Source of the DNA: Onchocerca volvulus
Lineage: Eukaryota; Nematoda; Chromadorea; Rhabditida; Onchocercidae
Length of the DNA: 64,000 nucleotides
Direction: 5' to 3'
Assembly: GCA_000499405.2 (NCBI GenBank)
Contig: HG738138.1
Location: forward strand, 1,612,001 to 1,676,000
Below the pieces are notes generated by a model. It ran no database searches. It saw nothing but the letters and a program-made list of their open reading frames with translations, and was not told the origin of the DNA. Below, piece by piece: positions 12,431 to 26,468 of this stretch. Positions within the stretch are counted from its first letter, which is position 1. Every line of letters starts with the position of its first letter. The translations under genes and the position numbers were made by a program.

Positions 12431-14590
12431 GGAATGGAATAGATTGAATGTATGAATAATGCACTTCGACTAAAAGCTTTATCAACAAATAAATTAATTA
12501 AATGCAACTATCAATTCTAACATATGTACCAAATAATTCAATTCGTAATTGTTATAGTCAATAGTATGATGACAATGCTAGTAATTAATAATGATAATAA
12601 CTACCAGAACTTTGTGGTAACCGTAAAATTCGAGGAGAAGAAATGAAAGGAAAAGGAAATGGAAATTTTTAAATTTTACAAATGAAATGTTAAACTTTCC
12701 ATGTCACTTATCAATTATCAGCGAATAGTAATGTGACAGCTTTTAGCTTAGTATAAGGAGATAATGACATCTAAAGGATAATGATCATTTGTCCAAGAAT
12801 TCTGAGAATTTTTGATGTTACTTAAATATATATATGTATGAAATTTCATGTTATAAGTTCCTTCAAATATTTCAAAAATGCTTGCGTGTCTTCGCAAATT
12901 CTTTCAAATAAAAAAAAAAAAAAAAAGAAAAAATGAATAATGGGAATTGAAAAAAGTAATTGATAACCTAATATAGGAAATCAGTGCATGCCTATCAACA
13001 ATTCCTAAAATAATAATATATTCGATAAAGCAACAATGAAAAGTATCGATCAACATTTTGCTGATCGGATCATTTGCGCACAACATTAGAAGAATGGTGA
13101 AAAATAAAGCAGTTAGAAGAGATCGGGATTGTTATTAAAAGCTGAAAGCTGTTGAAATAGAATGAAAAACTAATAAATGCACAAATTAGGATAACTTTAA
13201 TTTCAATTCATTATACTATAATTTTTAATTTTTATATTTTGAACTTAAACACTTGAAAAAATGGAAATAATTACGGATGAATCAGGGTAACTTTAAATTT
13301 CAATTCATTATATTATGATCTTTTACTATCACATTTAAAATTATCAAGTCATATCATATAATGATACAGGGATATAAGAAAAATGATGGCTGATTTCTTT
13401 CTTTTTAATTTTTTATATATCTTATTATCGTGTGAAATTTTAATTACATTTTACTTTCCATTTCTTTTTAACTCTTTCTTCAAGAAGAAAAAATGATTTC
13501 TAGGAAGATAATTAGTTATTTATAATTAATTATTTATCTGCTAAATGCATATTCTGAAGAAACATATTGCTATGTCCAGGAAATCTCGATTATTTATAGA
13601 AAGTAGAAAATATTTATTGCAAATTAAATGAATTCATTTAATTATTACAATGCAAGATGTATGGTAGGAAATTTGCCGATTATAATAAAGGAAAGAAAAA
13701 AAAGAAGTGATTATATATTTTGGTGGTAATTATTCGATATAAATTCAAATTCATGTGCCATTTAATTTAAATTTTTGTCAAAGTTATGGTATTTTCAATC
13801 TGTTTTCATTTACAATAATCAATTCTAAAATCCACTGATAAAATAATATATTACAAGTTATTTGGTTATACTTGCATATTAATATAAAAATTTGCAAATA
13901 TAGTTTTATTTAGCAATGATTTTCTTTCTTATTATTCATGCAGCAATTCATTTCAGATTGAAGAGGCAAAATTTAGGCTCAATTTGTCAAGTTGATTATC
14001 GCAATTTTGCGACAACGGAAGGAAGCAGAAAAAATAAAATAAAAATAATCTAACATTTAAAAAGACCATCAAGATGCTTCGTAACAATTGTCATGATTTG
14101 ATCTTATTAGATTAACATTTTCAATGAAAAACTTTTTACACCTAATCTTGGCTAACAACATTGATGGCCAAGTTTGAATCAAACATTATTATTCGTGTTA
14201 TTTTCAATTCAATCTTTATTTTGCTTATTCAAATAATCTGATGACTATTTTCATTCTTATTCTTACAAATAGTATTTGTTAGATTGTTGATTGACTTTTG
14301 CAAATATGCATATTTTCTTTTTTAAATTCATATTTTGATATGATTTCTTTCGTAAATATTTAATTTATGAATCATTTCATTGATACTAACATTTGCTTTA
14401 TGGCAAATTTCAATTATCTTTGAACAATATTTGAAATTGATTTGCACCAAAGTTTACAATTTCCAAAGAAAAAAGTTTTTAATTTGAATATTCGCTCAAA
14501 AAAAAAAAAAAAAAAAAAAAATGAAGAAAAAAAAGTTAAGGAAAGATGGTTGCACCGGTATGTAACAACAAATTTCTTAAAATTTCTCAT

Positions 14591-16824
14591 ATGAATCAAC
14601 GATTTTTAATCAAAATTGCCTGCTGTAATTCCATTATTACTTGCATCATTTGCGTCATAAGTAAGTGATCATCCATTAATAATTAAAAAATTTTCCAATC
14701 GATTTTTGACGAAAAATTCTTCATTTTCATCTAAAATATTCACATTTCAATCAATCAAAATATTTAAATGAATAAAATATATTCGTGAATAAATAAATAC
14801 ATTCATGAGATCTTTTCCATTTTTCTTTTTTTTTTTTTTTTTTTTGCATTAGAAGTACAAAAGTGATTTAAAAAAAAAAGAATTAAATAAATAAATGAAT
14901 TTATCAAAGATTATTTGATTAAATTTTCAATTATTAGTAATATTTTCAAAGGTACAAGTACAAATAACTGGTTGTATACAACGGAAGTTTTGAAATACTA
15001 CGAAAATCCAAATGATACTATTACAATTGGCAGCGAAGATTTTTTAAATCAAATTACTTATTTCAAAAATGCAACTCTTGGACCATGGCTTTTTTGCTGG
15101 CTCGATCGTTCGTAATGTTTATTCGTCGAATAAGATACAACTTTAAATCTGACTAATTAAATTAATAAGTAAACAAATAATAAATATATGGAAGAGTAAA
15201 ATTTTTGGTTGATAACTACTTGGGTTCAAGTATTTCGAGCTCATGTTAATCCATTAATTAAACCAGTAAACCATGAATTCTCAGTATTTTAAAACATATA
15301 ATATTTACTATTGATGAAATTCATATGATTTAAATTTGAGTTTAATACTTTTGATAGTTTTTTTTTTTAGCTGTAACCGATTTTCATTGTACAAAAGTGA
15401 ATTATTTCACAGCGGATGAACCATCTGACGTTACCACTTCTGTAGAATGTAAGTTATGCAGTTAGAGGAATTAATTCTTAGTGAAATGATCAATAAAATT
15501 AAAATCAAAGTCGAAGTGCATCTAACTGAAAATTGAAATTACAGTTAATTGAGCCAAGATTGAACTTTTTTTTTCGCTCTTAAGTTTTAAACTTTTTACA
15601 TAAAAGAAATGTTTGATTTTAGTTTCAGTACATCGTGCTTTCATTTTTATGATTTCTGGTGCTGTATTAATTATTTTGGGTTCAATTAATGCTGTAATAT
15701 GTTCCTTTAAAGAACGGCCTTATCATTCTCTTATGTGTTGTTCCGTATTACATATTTTTTCAGGTAAGAATTATTTTATAAAATATTTGATTTCAATTAT
15801 ATATATATACATATATATGCTTAATCAAATAACTGTTCATGAATAATTTCAGGTAATTTTTCAAGTAATTATTTCAAAATTTTCCAATATTTTTAGGAAT
15901 GGCAAATTTTGCATGCATTATTGTTTACATGGCTGCTGTTTCTAAAGAAGTGGGCAATAAAATTTATGCTTCCAAAATCGATGATCCACTTTTTCATTAC
16001 TCTTATGGATATTCTTTTATCATGCTTAAAGTATGTTTCTTTTTCAATATTCAAAAATTTTTTTTGTAATTAGAAATTCGAATTTCAAGATTAATTTTAT
16101 AATTTTCAATGCAAAAGTATCATTTCCCTCTTTTTTCATTTTTTTTTTTTTTTTTTAGATTTCATTTTTGGGAAATGAATTTGCTGCATTATTTTCCTTA
16201 ATTGTTTACATGGCTAAACGTGATGAACGTATGTTTAACAGATATCAAATAAGGTTTTACCTTTTTTCTCTTTATTTTTTTGAGTTTTTTTGCTTATAAT
16301 TATATGTCTGTAAAACTCCAAACTAATCTAAAAATTTTTTTTAATTTATGATTTTTTAAACACTGTACCTTAATTTATGAAAATTTATTAATTTTCAGAT
16401 CTTTGATAGCTAAAATGGATGAGACAGACTTGCTGAAAAGATGTCACTGTCAGTATTACACGAAATACCATCGACAAACCAGGTACTATCAATATACTTT
16501 ACATTTTTCATTTTTAGAGAACAATTCATGCAATGAATTGTACTTTGAGATGCAAATATGAAAATGCCTAAGATACTACAAAATAAATTAAGCTTTTTGT
16601 ATGAAGTTTTTCACATAATTGAGCCGAAAATCTATCCATACTTTTCTTTAATTTCATTAATTTAACAGAAATTTAGACAGATTGTTCCATTGTAAGTATG
16701 AATTAAAGAAATTTTCAGAAGTGTATCAGAATTTTTAAACAATGAATGTACAACCTTCAAGCGACCAGCCGTTATTGTCAATTTGTCAGAAAAAAGTGCA
16801 CATTATTCAAAATTTGGACTCTGA
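14591..16824 (+). CDS. Four-pass claudin/TARP-like protein (CACNG5/7 type)
   Basis: Predicted PMP22/claudin-superfamily membrane protein closest to voltage-gated calcium-channel gamma subunits (stargazin/TARPs), which in neurons accompany AMPA-type glutamate receptors or calcium channels. Exons: 14591-14660, 14952-15107, 15371-15448, 15623-15763, 15897-16030, 16159-16253, 16399-16482, 16719-16824. Together these are 287 codons plus TGA with every junction in phase. TM1 is residues about 4-23. The extracellular loop has the claudin-type W...GPW..C...C pattern with sequons NDT and NAT. TM2 (about 105-128), TM3 and TM4 follow, and FHYSYGYSF before TM4 matches the YKYGWSF block of gamma-5/7. The tail contains the cysteine pair CHC. 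The exon-2 donor is inferred from phase, since a stronger-looking GTAATG lies 4 bp on. A poly(A) signal AATAAA lies at 16963-16968. A more general claudin-like identity is possible. Confidence 0.86.
15621..15628 (+). other. Tandem in-frame splice acceptors
   Basis: The TARP-like gene has two AG acceptors 6 bp apart (TTTTAG then TTTCAG) before exon 4. Both keep the frame. Use of the first gives Phe-Ser-Val before HRAF; use of the second gives a single Leu. The second fits the nematode acceptor consensus better. Confidence 0.55.
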
Positions 16825-17790
16825 TATTTCTCGTAACAATTGATAATTTTGCATATTTGTCGAACTCAATTATAGTGCATTCGTTTCTCTTTATTTGCAT
16901 GAAAACAATCATCAAGATGAAATAGATTCTAACAAAATATACAAGTTTAACAGGAAAAGAAAAATAAATTAAAAATCGCGGTCTCAATATTCGAAAATAA
17001 ATTTAGATTTGATATGCATAGTATTTAGGGACAAAAAATGTACAGACTTTTTGGCTTTTTTTTTTCTTCGATGTATTTTTCGGATAAACAGCAATAATCA
17101 CCGAGGAATTTGAATATTCATATCCGCCTGGTATGTTAGTCAACATATTCTATTCACGGATTTAAATAAAAATTGTGCTGTTATCTAAATTTAATCATTT
17201 ACAAGTTCCAGTAATTTTTCAACCAGTTTAAATTATTTCAATAGATCATAACGGGAGACGTTATGAAAAGATAACTGTAACATTTAATATTTATACTAAT
17301 CAATTAAATTAAAAGAAAAAACGAATAAAATATTGTCAACTACTCAACTACTTTTTTCAAAAAAAGAAATACAAATGGGCGACATATGCATGTAACTATC
17401 AGTATTTAAAGTTTCGATTTTAATGAAAAATATGTTGTTGTGTTGGTGATGATTGGCTTTTCGGAAGTTTCCTTCTACTTTTATTCATATCACTTGTTCG
17501 ACGTCCTGCAGCAACAATCGAAAAAACGCATAAAACTGCATAACATATCTGATCAGCCTAAAATGGATTAAAATCTGCGATTTCCTACATAATGCGAACA
17601 TGCCAACCATATATAGAAATGTAACATGCAATTTTGTGACATGCAGATGTGATATGCATGATACATTTTCAAAGTTCAAACAATATCGAGAAAGACATTG
17701 ATATGATAAGAAGAGAAATTAAACACAATTACTCTATTAACATCGACAACTTCCTCGTATGTATTTGTTCATTTGCCCACAGATTCACAA
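16825..17790. other. Convergent intergenic region, TARP-like / aex-3
   Basis: About 1 kb between two convergent stop codons, holding the 3' UTRs of both genes. Apart from the AATAAA noted for the TARP-like gene I see no exon or RNA gene. Confidence 0.6.
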
Positions 17791-20700
17791 TTAATTACAT
17801 TCTGCCAGATTGTTCGCCATTACGGTAGCCACGGTTGAACCGTTTGGAACATTGTTTGCCATTGCGATAGCGACGGTTGAACCGTTCGGAACATTGTTCG
17901 CTATTCCGGTAGCAACAGTTGAACCGTTTGAAACATTGTTCGTCATTACGGTAGCGACGGTTGAATTGTTTGCAACATTGTTCGCCATTCCGGTAGCAAC
18001 AGTTGAACCGTTTGGAACATTGTTCGCCATTACGGTAGCAACAGTTGAACCGTTCGGAAAATCATCACTGTACGTCGAACGTATACATGAAATTGATTTA
18101 GATGCAAAATTCACATCATCCACGTATCGTTCCGTATAGCGTACGGAAAATACACGATGTAATGACCATGCAATATCGGATGCCTAAATCAACAATTACA
18201 ACCATAACATTCATGCAAATAATAGCAATAAACAACAACAACATCAAACTCATAAGAAACAAGAAAACTCCGAAAAACTACTTTTCCCACATTCACTAAA
18301 TTTTTTCAACTTTTTCCACCATTTAAATAAAATTTTAAAACAAATAATTAAACAAAAATTTCAAATAAAAATTAAAATATTGAACATATATCGGTTACTT
18401 TTTTAAAACTAATCATGCACTCCTTTCACTCTATTCCTAATAGTGAAATAGTTGAACTTTGATTGAAACACAAATGGAATGTCATCTTTTCCATTTATGG
18501 ATAAATGAGTAATCAGTAAAGTAGAGCAAAATACAATACTGACAAACATGCGGCAAACAGCAAGTTGTTATCACAATCATAAGATAGACAAATATATTAA
18601 TAATGAAATGGAAAGCTAACTAAAAGTGTTCTGTATAAAACGATATAACATCACGAACTGTAGCTGAAAGAACTGTTACAATACACTTTTAAAATTCCAT
18701 ATTTAAATCTTACCATTTGCGACAAATAACGCCTTTGTATCAGCTCATTCTTTTTGCGATCTGTAATATGGTAAAAATAAATTAAATATTTTATATATAT
18801 AATTTCGAAAAGAAAACTTTTATAATACTGAAACCGAAGAAAAGTGCCATCCCACGAATAGGGAAGCTTGAAAAATAATTATCCCATTTCAAAAATATTC
18901 ATCTTGTCATCCAAAATATGCAGAAGTAAAATGTGCAACTCAGTTGCAAATTTAAAATTGTTTCCAGAATGGAAAGGATTTGGTGGAAAAAGGGAATATC
19001 AAAGTATCACATGACAGGGAATATACATTTTAATAAAATTTCATTTTATTATTCTTGGTCAAAGTTTTCTAGTAGCCTAAAATATGTAATCTGAAACGTG
19101 GATCTTTTTTTTTCAAATCCAAAATCGAGTAAAAGTCTTTACTCTAAAAAATACTCAAACTGGTAGTAAAACGGTTGACAAAGAAATTTTTAAAAAAGTA
19201 GAAAATAAAAATTGGAGAAGCGAAACAGATTAAAATCAAATGAATTTGAAGTAAAAAAACCTCAAACATTTTTTGCATTTTATATCTATAATCATGCAAA
19301 ACAGAAATAATTTTGAAAATCTGATCCATTTCATGCAGGAGAAAAAAATTTAATTAAGCAAGAAAAGAAAGTGTAAACTACTGTACATTTTTTTTTTTTT
19401 TTGAAAATGACTTACCATATTCTTCAAGAACAAATACATTTCCACCAAAGGTATTACATTTTTTAATATTGCTCAATTCAACGAAATGCTGAAAGTGATT
19501 CGAAAATTGAAGTAAAAACTTTTAATAAACTGTATAATATGTTGAAAATTTTTAAATTTTGGAATGAAAAAACGGAATAATAATGGAAGCATTACCTGTC
19601 TCTCTTCGAAAAGTAATGCTATACCATCCATTCGCACTTGCAGTAATCCACCTTGATTCGATTCCATATCCTGAACTGGAAATTCGCCACCCAAATCTCG
19701 TCCAGATAGTGTAACTTTACCTCGTATTGCAGCTCGTTCCATAGCTTCCTTCATCGCTGTATACAATTCGCGGCACTGTAACTTTGAAAATTTTCATCAA
19801 AATGATTGTTTAAAATCTTGATGCATAATATAATAAAATGAACATTTTGGAAGAACAAATTCAGTTAAAAGATATGAAACAATTTATGTAGAAATTTTCA
19901 GAAAATCGCATTCTACCACAACAATCAAATTTCCTTGATTCAGAAGAAAATATGTCCAACATATGCATATACACATAAAAATATAACCTTTCTTGTGTAA
20001 AACTTATGCATATGAACTTTTCCTTCATGTCGCCGCCATAAGCATAAAACACGTGTTTTGGGAGAATACGTCATATTCACTAAACGTTCGTACCACCATC
20101 GTTCTGTGATTGCACCCGTTACTGCTCGAAGTACTACTGCATCATCGCATACCTCAAAAAACGACCATAAAATTTGAACCACGAGAACTATCATGTGTTA
20201 TTTTTAAACAAGAATTTAGAAAAATAAAATAAAATAAAATAAAGCTAAAATCAAAACCAAATCAAGTATACTTGGGGAAGGTGAAAGAAAAATTAGTTTC
20301 TACTATGTCGGATAGAACGTTAAAATTTTGTTCTCAAATTTCAAATCTGACTAGACTCAAAAAGATTTAAGTTTGATTCTGATTTACCTCCATAAACATC
20401 AATGGATCTTGCGCTGTAGATCCCTCATGAACAGTAAACGATTGCTTCTGAATGAGACGACTTCCGAGCGGTTTCAACGGTATCCTATTACTTTGCTAAA
20501 AACTAGACGTTTCCATGGTAGTCATAATTTTGATGTGATAGAATAGATTGATAAAATAAATCAAAAAGTTGCAAATTTGTTAATTAAATACTGAAATAAG
20601 CATATGTTTCTAGTATCATAAAGGTTTTCCCACCGTAAAACTGAAGTTTTTGAATATGGTCAAATCGAAAAATTCCTGAAGAGTTTCATTCGTTAAGGTG

Positions 20701-23700
20701 TCAGAGATTAAATCAATAAAAAAAAATATGCATTTTTCTAAAACTGATAATTTTTCTTATATGCAAAATGAAGAAAAAAAAGACATGCAATCTCAAATAC
20801 TAACAGTTTTTGGAAGATCATCCAAAAGTTGATTGATCGTTTTCGAATAAACCAAACCAATATGAGCTTTACCTAACAATCGTCGTATTTTCTGAAACTA
20901 ATTCAAATTTTAATTTATAGATGAATTTCGAAAATCTTTGGAAAATTATATACGTAGTATAAAGATTTTTCAGGTTAACCAAAACTATCTGGTCATTTAA
21001 CGCAGCGCATTTCATTCTTTGACTGAATTTTCGGTAATTGTGCATAAAATTTGAAAAAGAAAAATTTTGTTGCGAAAATATTGAAAAAAAAAAAAAAAAA
21101 AAAAAGAAAAAGATTTCGTCCTGAAACTATTAATCATAAATGGCAAACCTTTCTCCAAAATCTTTCTTTTTTTGCTTAATTTTAAAATTTGTAAAAATAT
21201 ATCGGAAGAATAAATTAACCTGTTGAACAGCTCGTTGACTTCCACCACACATTATCATATAGGATGTTAAGTTATGAAGTAATGTAGACAAGAGATGATC
21301 CTCGTCTAATTCTAGACGTCGCTTCTCAGATTCTGACAAACCACAATATCTATCAATCATTTCACATGGTTCTTGATCCATTCCTATAATGTCTCGTTCT
21401 TGTGCCACGACATCGAAGAATGCATTTTCCCAAAAATCCATCTTTTGCCATAATGGATTCGGTGAAGGCACTGAATAAATATTTGTATAATTAATGATAT
21501 TTATTGAAATAATTGACGAATTTCAATCTAAAACATTGTCGGAATCATCGAGAAATATGTGATTTTCTCTTTTTTCTTTTAGTTGATCAATTTCACTAAT
21601 ACGGTATGATCGTAAAAAGAATATGATTGTCATGATCTTAACGATAGAAACATAACTAACTATAAAAATTACAGTTACCTATCTTTATCAATCTACTTGA
21701 AGTTTCCTAAAATATGTTCCAGTAGACTTACAAACTGCCTTAGCCGTTAACCTTTTCTAGAATTCGATAAAATATTCTGGTGACATTTGATGGTTTTAGA
21801 AATCTATGACTTGATATAAAATAGAAATGAAAATTGGATCGAAACAAGTCAAATGAATTAAAATAAGGTGAAGTGATTAAAATGAAATTAAAATATCACA
21901 TATCAAATCCTGATAAATGAAGTGCCGAGTTGGTTTTACGTCGGATGAAACACGTGATGAAGTCATTGAATCGAATGACAAACTATCCGGTGTATTTAGA
22001 TGAAGACGTGATTTCTGAAAGAAAAAATTACAATTTTATATCTTAATTGCAATAGTAATTTCAATTTAAATGTAATGTTGAAAACAAAATATATATTTCA
22101 TTGACTACCAACTGAAAGATTGAAGCCTATCACTGAAGGAGAAATTTCTTTTATTTTGATCGAAATATTAATCTGATGACACATAATAATTTTTAAAGTT
22201 TTCAATTTCAAATCTGTCGAAGCTCAGCTCATAAAGAATATGCTTATAAACAAACTTACAAGAGTTGAACTGAATGATGGACGTCGAGGTACAGTTGTAT
22301 TTGTTTCTGTTTTATCCGGATCGTGTTTTGATCTCGAATTGTTGTTGGTGTCAGAATTTTTGGTGGAAATGCTATTTGCTTTCGCTACTTCATCCAAAAT
22401 TTTCAGGTGAATATTAGACTTTGAAACTGACTGCACATCATCACGTGTGCTTTGACGAACTATCGGTCGTGGTGGAAGTGGTGGTGGTGGGCCAGTAGCT
22501 GAATTATGATAACAGTGGATAAAGTTGATGTTACAATAGCTATAGAGAAATTAATTACTTGAAAGATTATGAGGGAAAATCATCCAAATATCTTTTAATT
22601 TCATTTTTGAATATTTTAGTGATTTTGTTCAAAAGTAATGGCTAACATGGAGTATTCCTCATGTTCGACGTCAATAATGTTGATTTTTCAAATCTCTAAA
22701 ATTCTGCACTGCTCAAGGATTGAATTATAAATCAATTAAAGAAAATAATCTGAAGTTTAAAAAGTTCAGAATTTCAACAGTAACTTACGTAATGCAATTT
22801 CATGAGCTTCATGATGAACACGTGGCGGAATGGGAGGTTTAACACTTCGATTCACAGGTAATGGTAGAGATGGTGGTGGTAGGACCGGAATTGATGGTGG
22901 ACGTACTGGTGACGAAATGTCATATTGTTGGCGCTCTACATCACATATCGATGAGGATGGAGTATTAAGCTAAAAAAAATTTTCTCTAATTTTAAATTTA
23001 CGCAAATTTAAATGCTAACCATAAAAATTACCTGAAGTGTATAATGCATAATTTCACTAGTTTGTTGAAAACTTAATTCTTGAAATATGACAACATACTT
23101 GGAAATAAAAAAAAAAAAAGTTTTTAAAATAGAGCCTCAAAATGAACCTCATTTATTATTTTTGAATTCTTTAAAGAAAGGATAAATTTTACCGAACTTC
23201 CAGATGCACTTGCTGGTGATGTTAGTTCGGTCTCTTTTGTCCAGTAATGAGAATGGGCAATTTCAAGTACATGAAATAATGAGGCTAGGCCATTGGAACC
23301 CGATGAATTATATGAATACTCCAAACCAGCAATGCAAGTTTGCAAAGCTTTCAAATATCCTTTATATTGATTTCGAGTTAGTTGCTGAAATTTTTGTACA
23401 TAATATAACAGAATTACATTTCTTATAAAATTATATTTCTCATAATCCATAATGTTCCAATATACCGTACGTGGCTTATCAAAATATATGTCATAAAAGC
23501 TTCTCAACTTTCCATTTTGATAGCATCTTTAAAAAAAAAAAAGTGAAAAAGAAAACAAAAAAACAAGGAAAAAATTTAGCAAGTTTTATTCACCATATCT
23601 TGCATGAAATCGTCCTCAAAATGTTGCACATCAAGGCCAAGATTTAATTTTGAACAAACAAGCTGCCTCAAGCTTTCATCTTCCATTAATCGTTTTAATT

Positions 23701-26430
23701 TTGGATATGTGAAAACGCCAACTCCTTGACCAGCTAGGATCTGATCACATATTTCGCGAACAACTTGTTGATTTCTACTGAATCACTGCGTTAAATTAAT
23801 ATTTGCAGAACAGAAAACAAAATATAAAATGAAATTAGGCACAGTTACCGAGTATTCAAATTCAAGTAATCAAATTATGAAAGCATAAAATTTTATTTAA
23901 GCATCATGCTAAGTAATGGAAATGGCAAAAACTATGCGATGTTGTTGAATTTCTGAAAATTTTAAGCAAATAAAAAAAATACTATCATATATTTATTAAT
24001 AAAGATTATATATTAGATTTTTTGGCATTTCAATCCACGAATGAACTGAATCAAACAGTTTTACGTTTGATATTGTTTAGCTTCTAATAAAAAATTTTAT
24101 CTGGCATATAATTTCCCTGCCATTGGAAAACATTCTATTCCAAATAACCGATTCTAGACAAATTGTTTTAAAAGAAATTTCTCATTCAAGTACAATAATT
24201 CTTAAAACTAAAAATGTACCTCTGTTGTGCAGCTGCATTAGCATTTTTATTTCCAATCATGCTGCTTTTTGTCCTTACAAGATGTTGACTTTGCTCTACT
24301 CGATTTGCTGCAGCTAAAGCAATTGGACGAACTGCTTTATCTCGTATAGCTTGAGCTTTAGGAGCCGTACGATTTAAAACCTGCAAAAAAAAAAAAATTA
24401 GAATGTTTAAAAATAAATTGAAAATAGACTTTTTCCATTAATGACAATATGAAATACAAATGCATTTAATCAAAATAAATTTGCCTAATATTGTAATCTA
24501 TTCATTTGATTAATAACATCATTCTAGAAGGAATGAATGAAATAATGAACCTGATTCAACATGTCCTGGCTTTTCTCCGCATATCCATTAAGTGCATTCA
24601 TGAATTGTGGTCCAAGAACTTTTTCACCTGAATCTGCTAAATGAGCCAAACCCTGTAAGCATATGAATGAATATGTCATATATATATATTTATTTATTTA
24701 TAAAATGATTCAAGTGATTTATAAAACACATGAAATTTTCAAATAACAATGTTTGCAGGAATATCAGTTACAAACCTTAATACCGGATGCTTTTAACGGT
24801 GGTGTCCTGTTAGTTGTTGTACTGGTTGAACTGCCGGATTGTAATGATAGTTTACGAGATGTTGAATACCGACGACCGTCTATTGGTGTAGATTCATTTG
24901 AAGGATGAAATGAGAAGTCACCCTTAATGAATTGAGTGAATTTAAGTTGAATACATAATATGAATAATGTGACAAATTTAAATGCATGGATATTAATGAA
25001 TTTTGAAAAATTTACTCTGCTATCCGATTTTAATGCCAAATTTTCGGCAAGCCTTGCAAAATCAGCCTCACTATCCATTGCTGAAGTTGAAATTGATGAA
25101 GATGGTGTAGATCTGAAAAAGTACACCAAATAATTTGAAATCGTTGATAATTTCGTGAAAAGTACTTAACGACAGCCTATAAGAATTTTATTAATTCAAT
25201 ACATAGCCAAATTTAAAATAACAAATTTAACTTACTGGCCACTGCTTGTCGAACTACGAACAGAATGTATACTTTCACTTCTCGGAATAGATAACGTTAA
25301 CGGCTCCTTATAAACATCGTCTACTTCTCCAAGTGGTTTTGCTGCTCCTAAAAAAGAAATAAAAAAGTCTATAGCTTCAAAATTTTTCAACATAAACTTG
25401 CTTCAAATTGAAAAAAAAAAAAAATACGGGAAAAGATACCAAAATGTCAAAATCATTACTCATACTCGATTAAAGAATTGAAGTTATTATGATATTGTTC
25501 AGAAACAGCTTAGCCACTTGTTGCATATGCACAAATAGCATTAACCTTTTAATAGAATTATTCTCAACTATTCATTAGACTGAACTTCCGCCGGTTAAAT
25601 TATCCTCCCGCTGAATGAAGAAAGATAGAATTCAATCATACCGACAGATGTATCCGCTTGATCAGGAATATCAAACAGAAGATCATCAATACTGGAAAAG
25701 CTTTCACCATCGGTATTTCCAGCATCGCTTATTTCATCACCGTTTGAATCTGTAACAAAGCATAATGTCCCATATGATAATTATTCAAAGTGATTTTTCC
25801 CATCATTGTTATTCCATAACAAACAATAATTATGCCAGTTATTTTGATGATAATCATTGATTAGAAGATCTCTTTATGCTTCTATTCAGATGAATAGTTC
25901 TTTTGAGAAATGATGCAACAAGGTTAAAATTAATGAAAATAATACCTGTTACACTGTTTCGTCGTTCGTGTGCAAGAATCCTTCGCCATGCGTCAACAAG
26001 TGCTGAATCGTTCGAATATACCTGAAGAATGACTTTGAATTTCCCATCCTTTCCTGAGCACTATTCCTCTTTCATTCTTCCGACATATCTCATCCTAAGC
26101 TATACAACTTTTTGCTCATGCATTACTTCAATATCCATGAATAATTTTCAAACTAGTTCAAAAAAAGTACCTCCTTCGTTTCCTCTATTTTGTAGTATCT
26201 TACTTGACTGACAAAAGAAAACATTTTTTGGGTTTTTTTTCAGATGAAAAAGAAATAGGAAAAGTAACAAACAGTGAAATGGATAGGCATCAATGACTCG
26301 TTGAACCATTTCCCCTTATCACCAATCTGTTTTGGATCATCCGTTCCTGCCTGTACTCGTACATATGTTTCGTTATGTGGACATAAGGAAGATTCAGCAA
26401 AATATTCCACAGCTTGGGTTCTAAACAAAA

Positions 26431-26468
<38 letters not shown>

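Larger units (their letters stand above)
8419..14590. other. Gene-free stretch upstream of the LMO gene
   Basis: About 6.2 kb without a supportable exon. It contains a CT run, an AAT microsatellite, a 30-bp minisatellite, a purine-rich GAAT tract and a GC-richer patch at about 12050-12200 (all listed or discussed separately). As the LMO gene reads leftward from 8418 and the TARP-like gene rightward from 14591, this is a shared, divergent upstream region and the natural place for enhancers of both. That role is inference only. Confidence 0.55.

Noticed and set aside
12243..12507. Two His/Ser/Phe-rich minus-strand frames
   Set aside because: Produced by the GAAT and purine simple repeats, open in several frames.
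17810..18139. Plus-strand 109-codon repeat protein
   Set aside because: Antisense shadow of the aex-3 coding repeat; no promoter or splice signals of its own.
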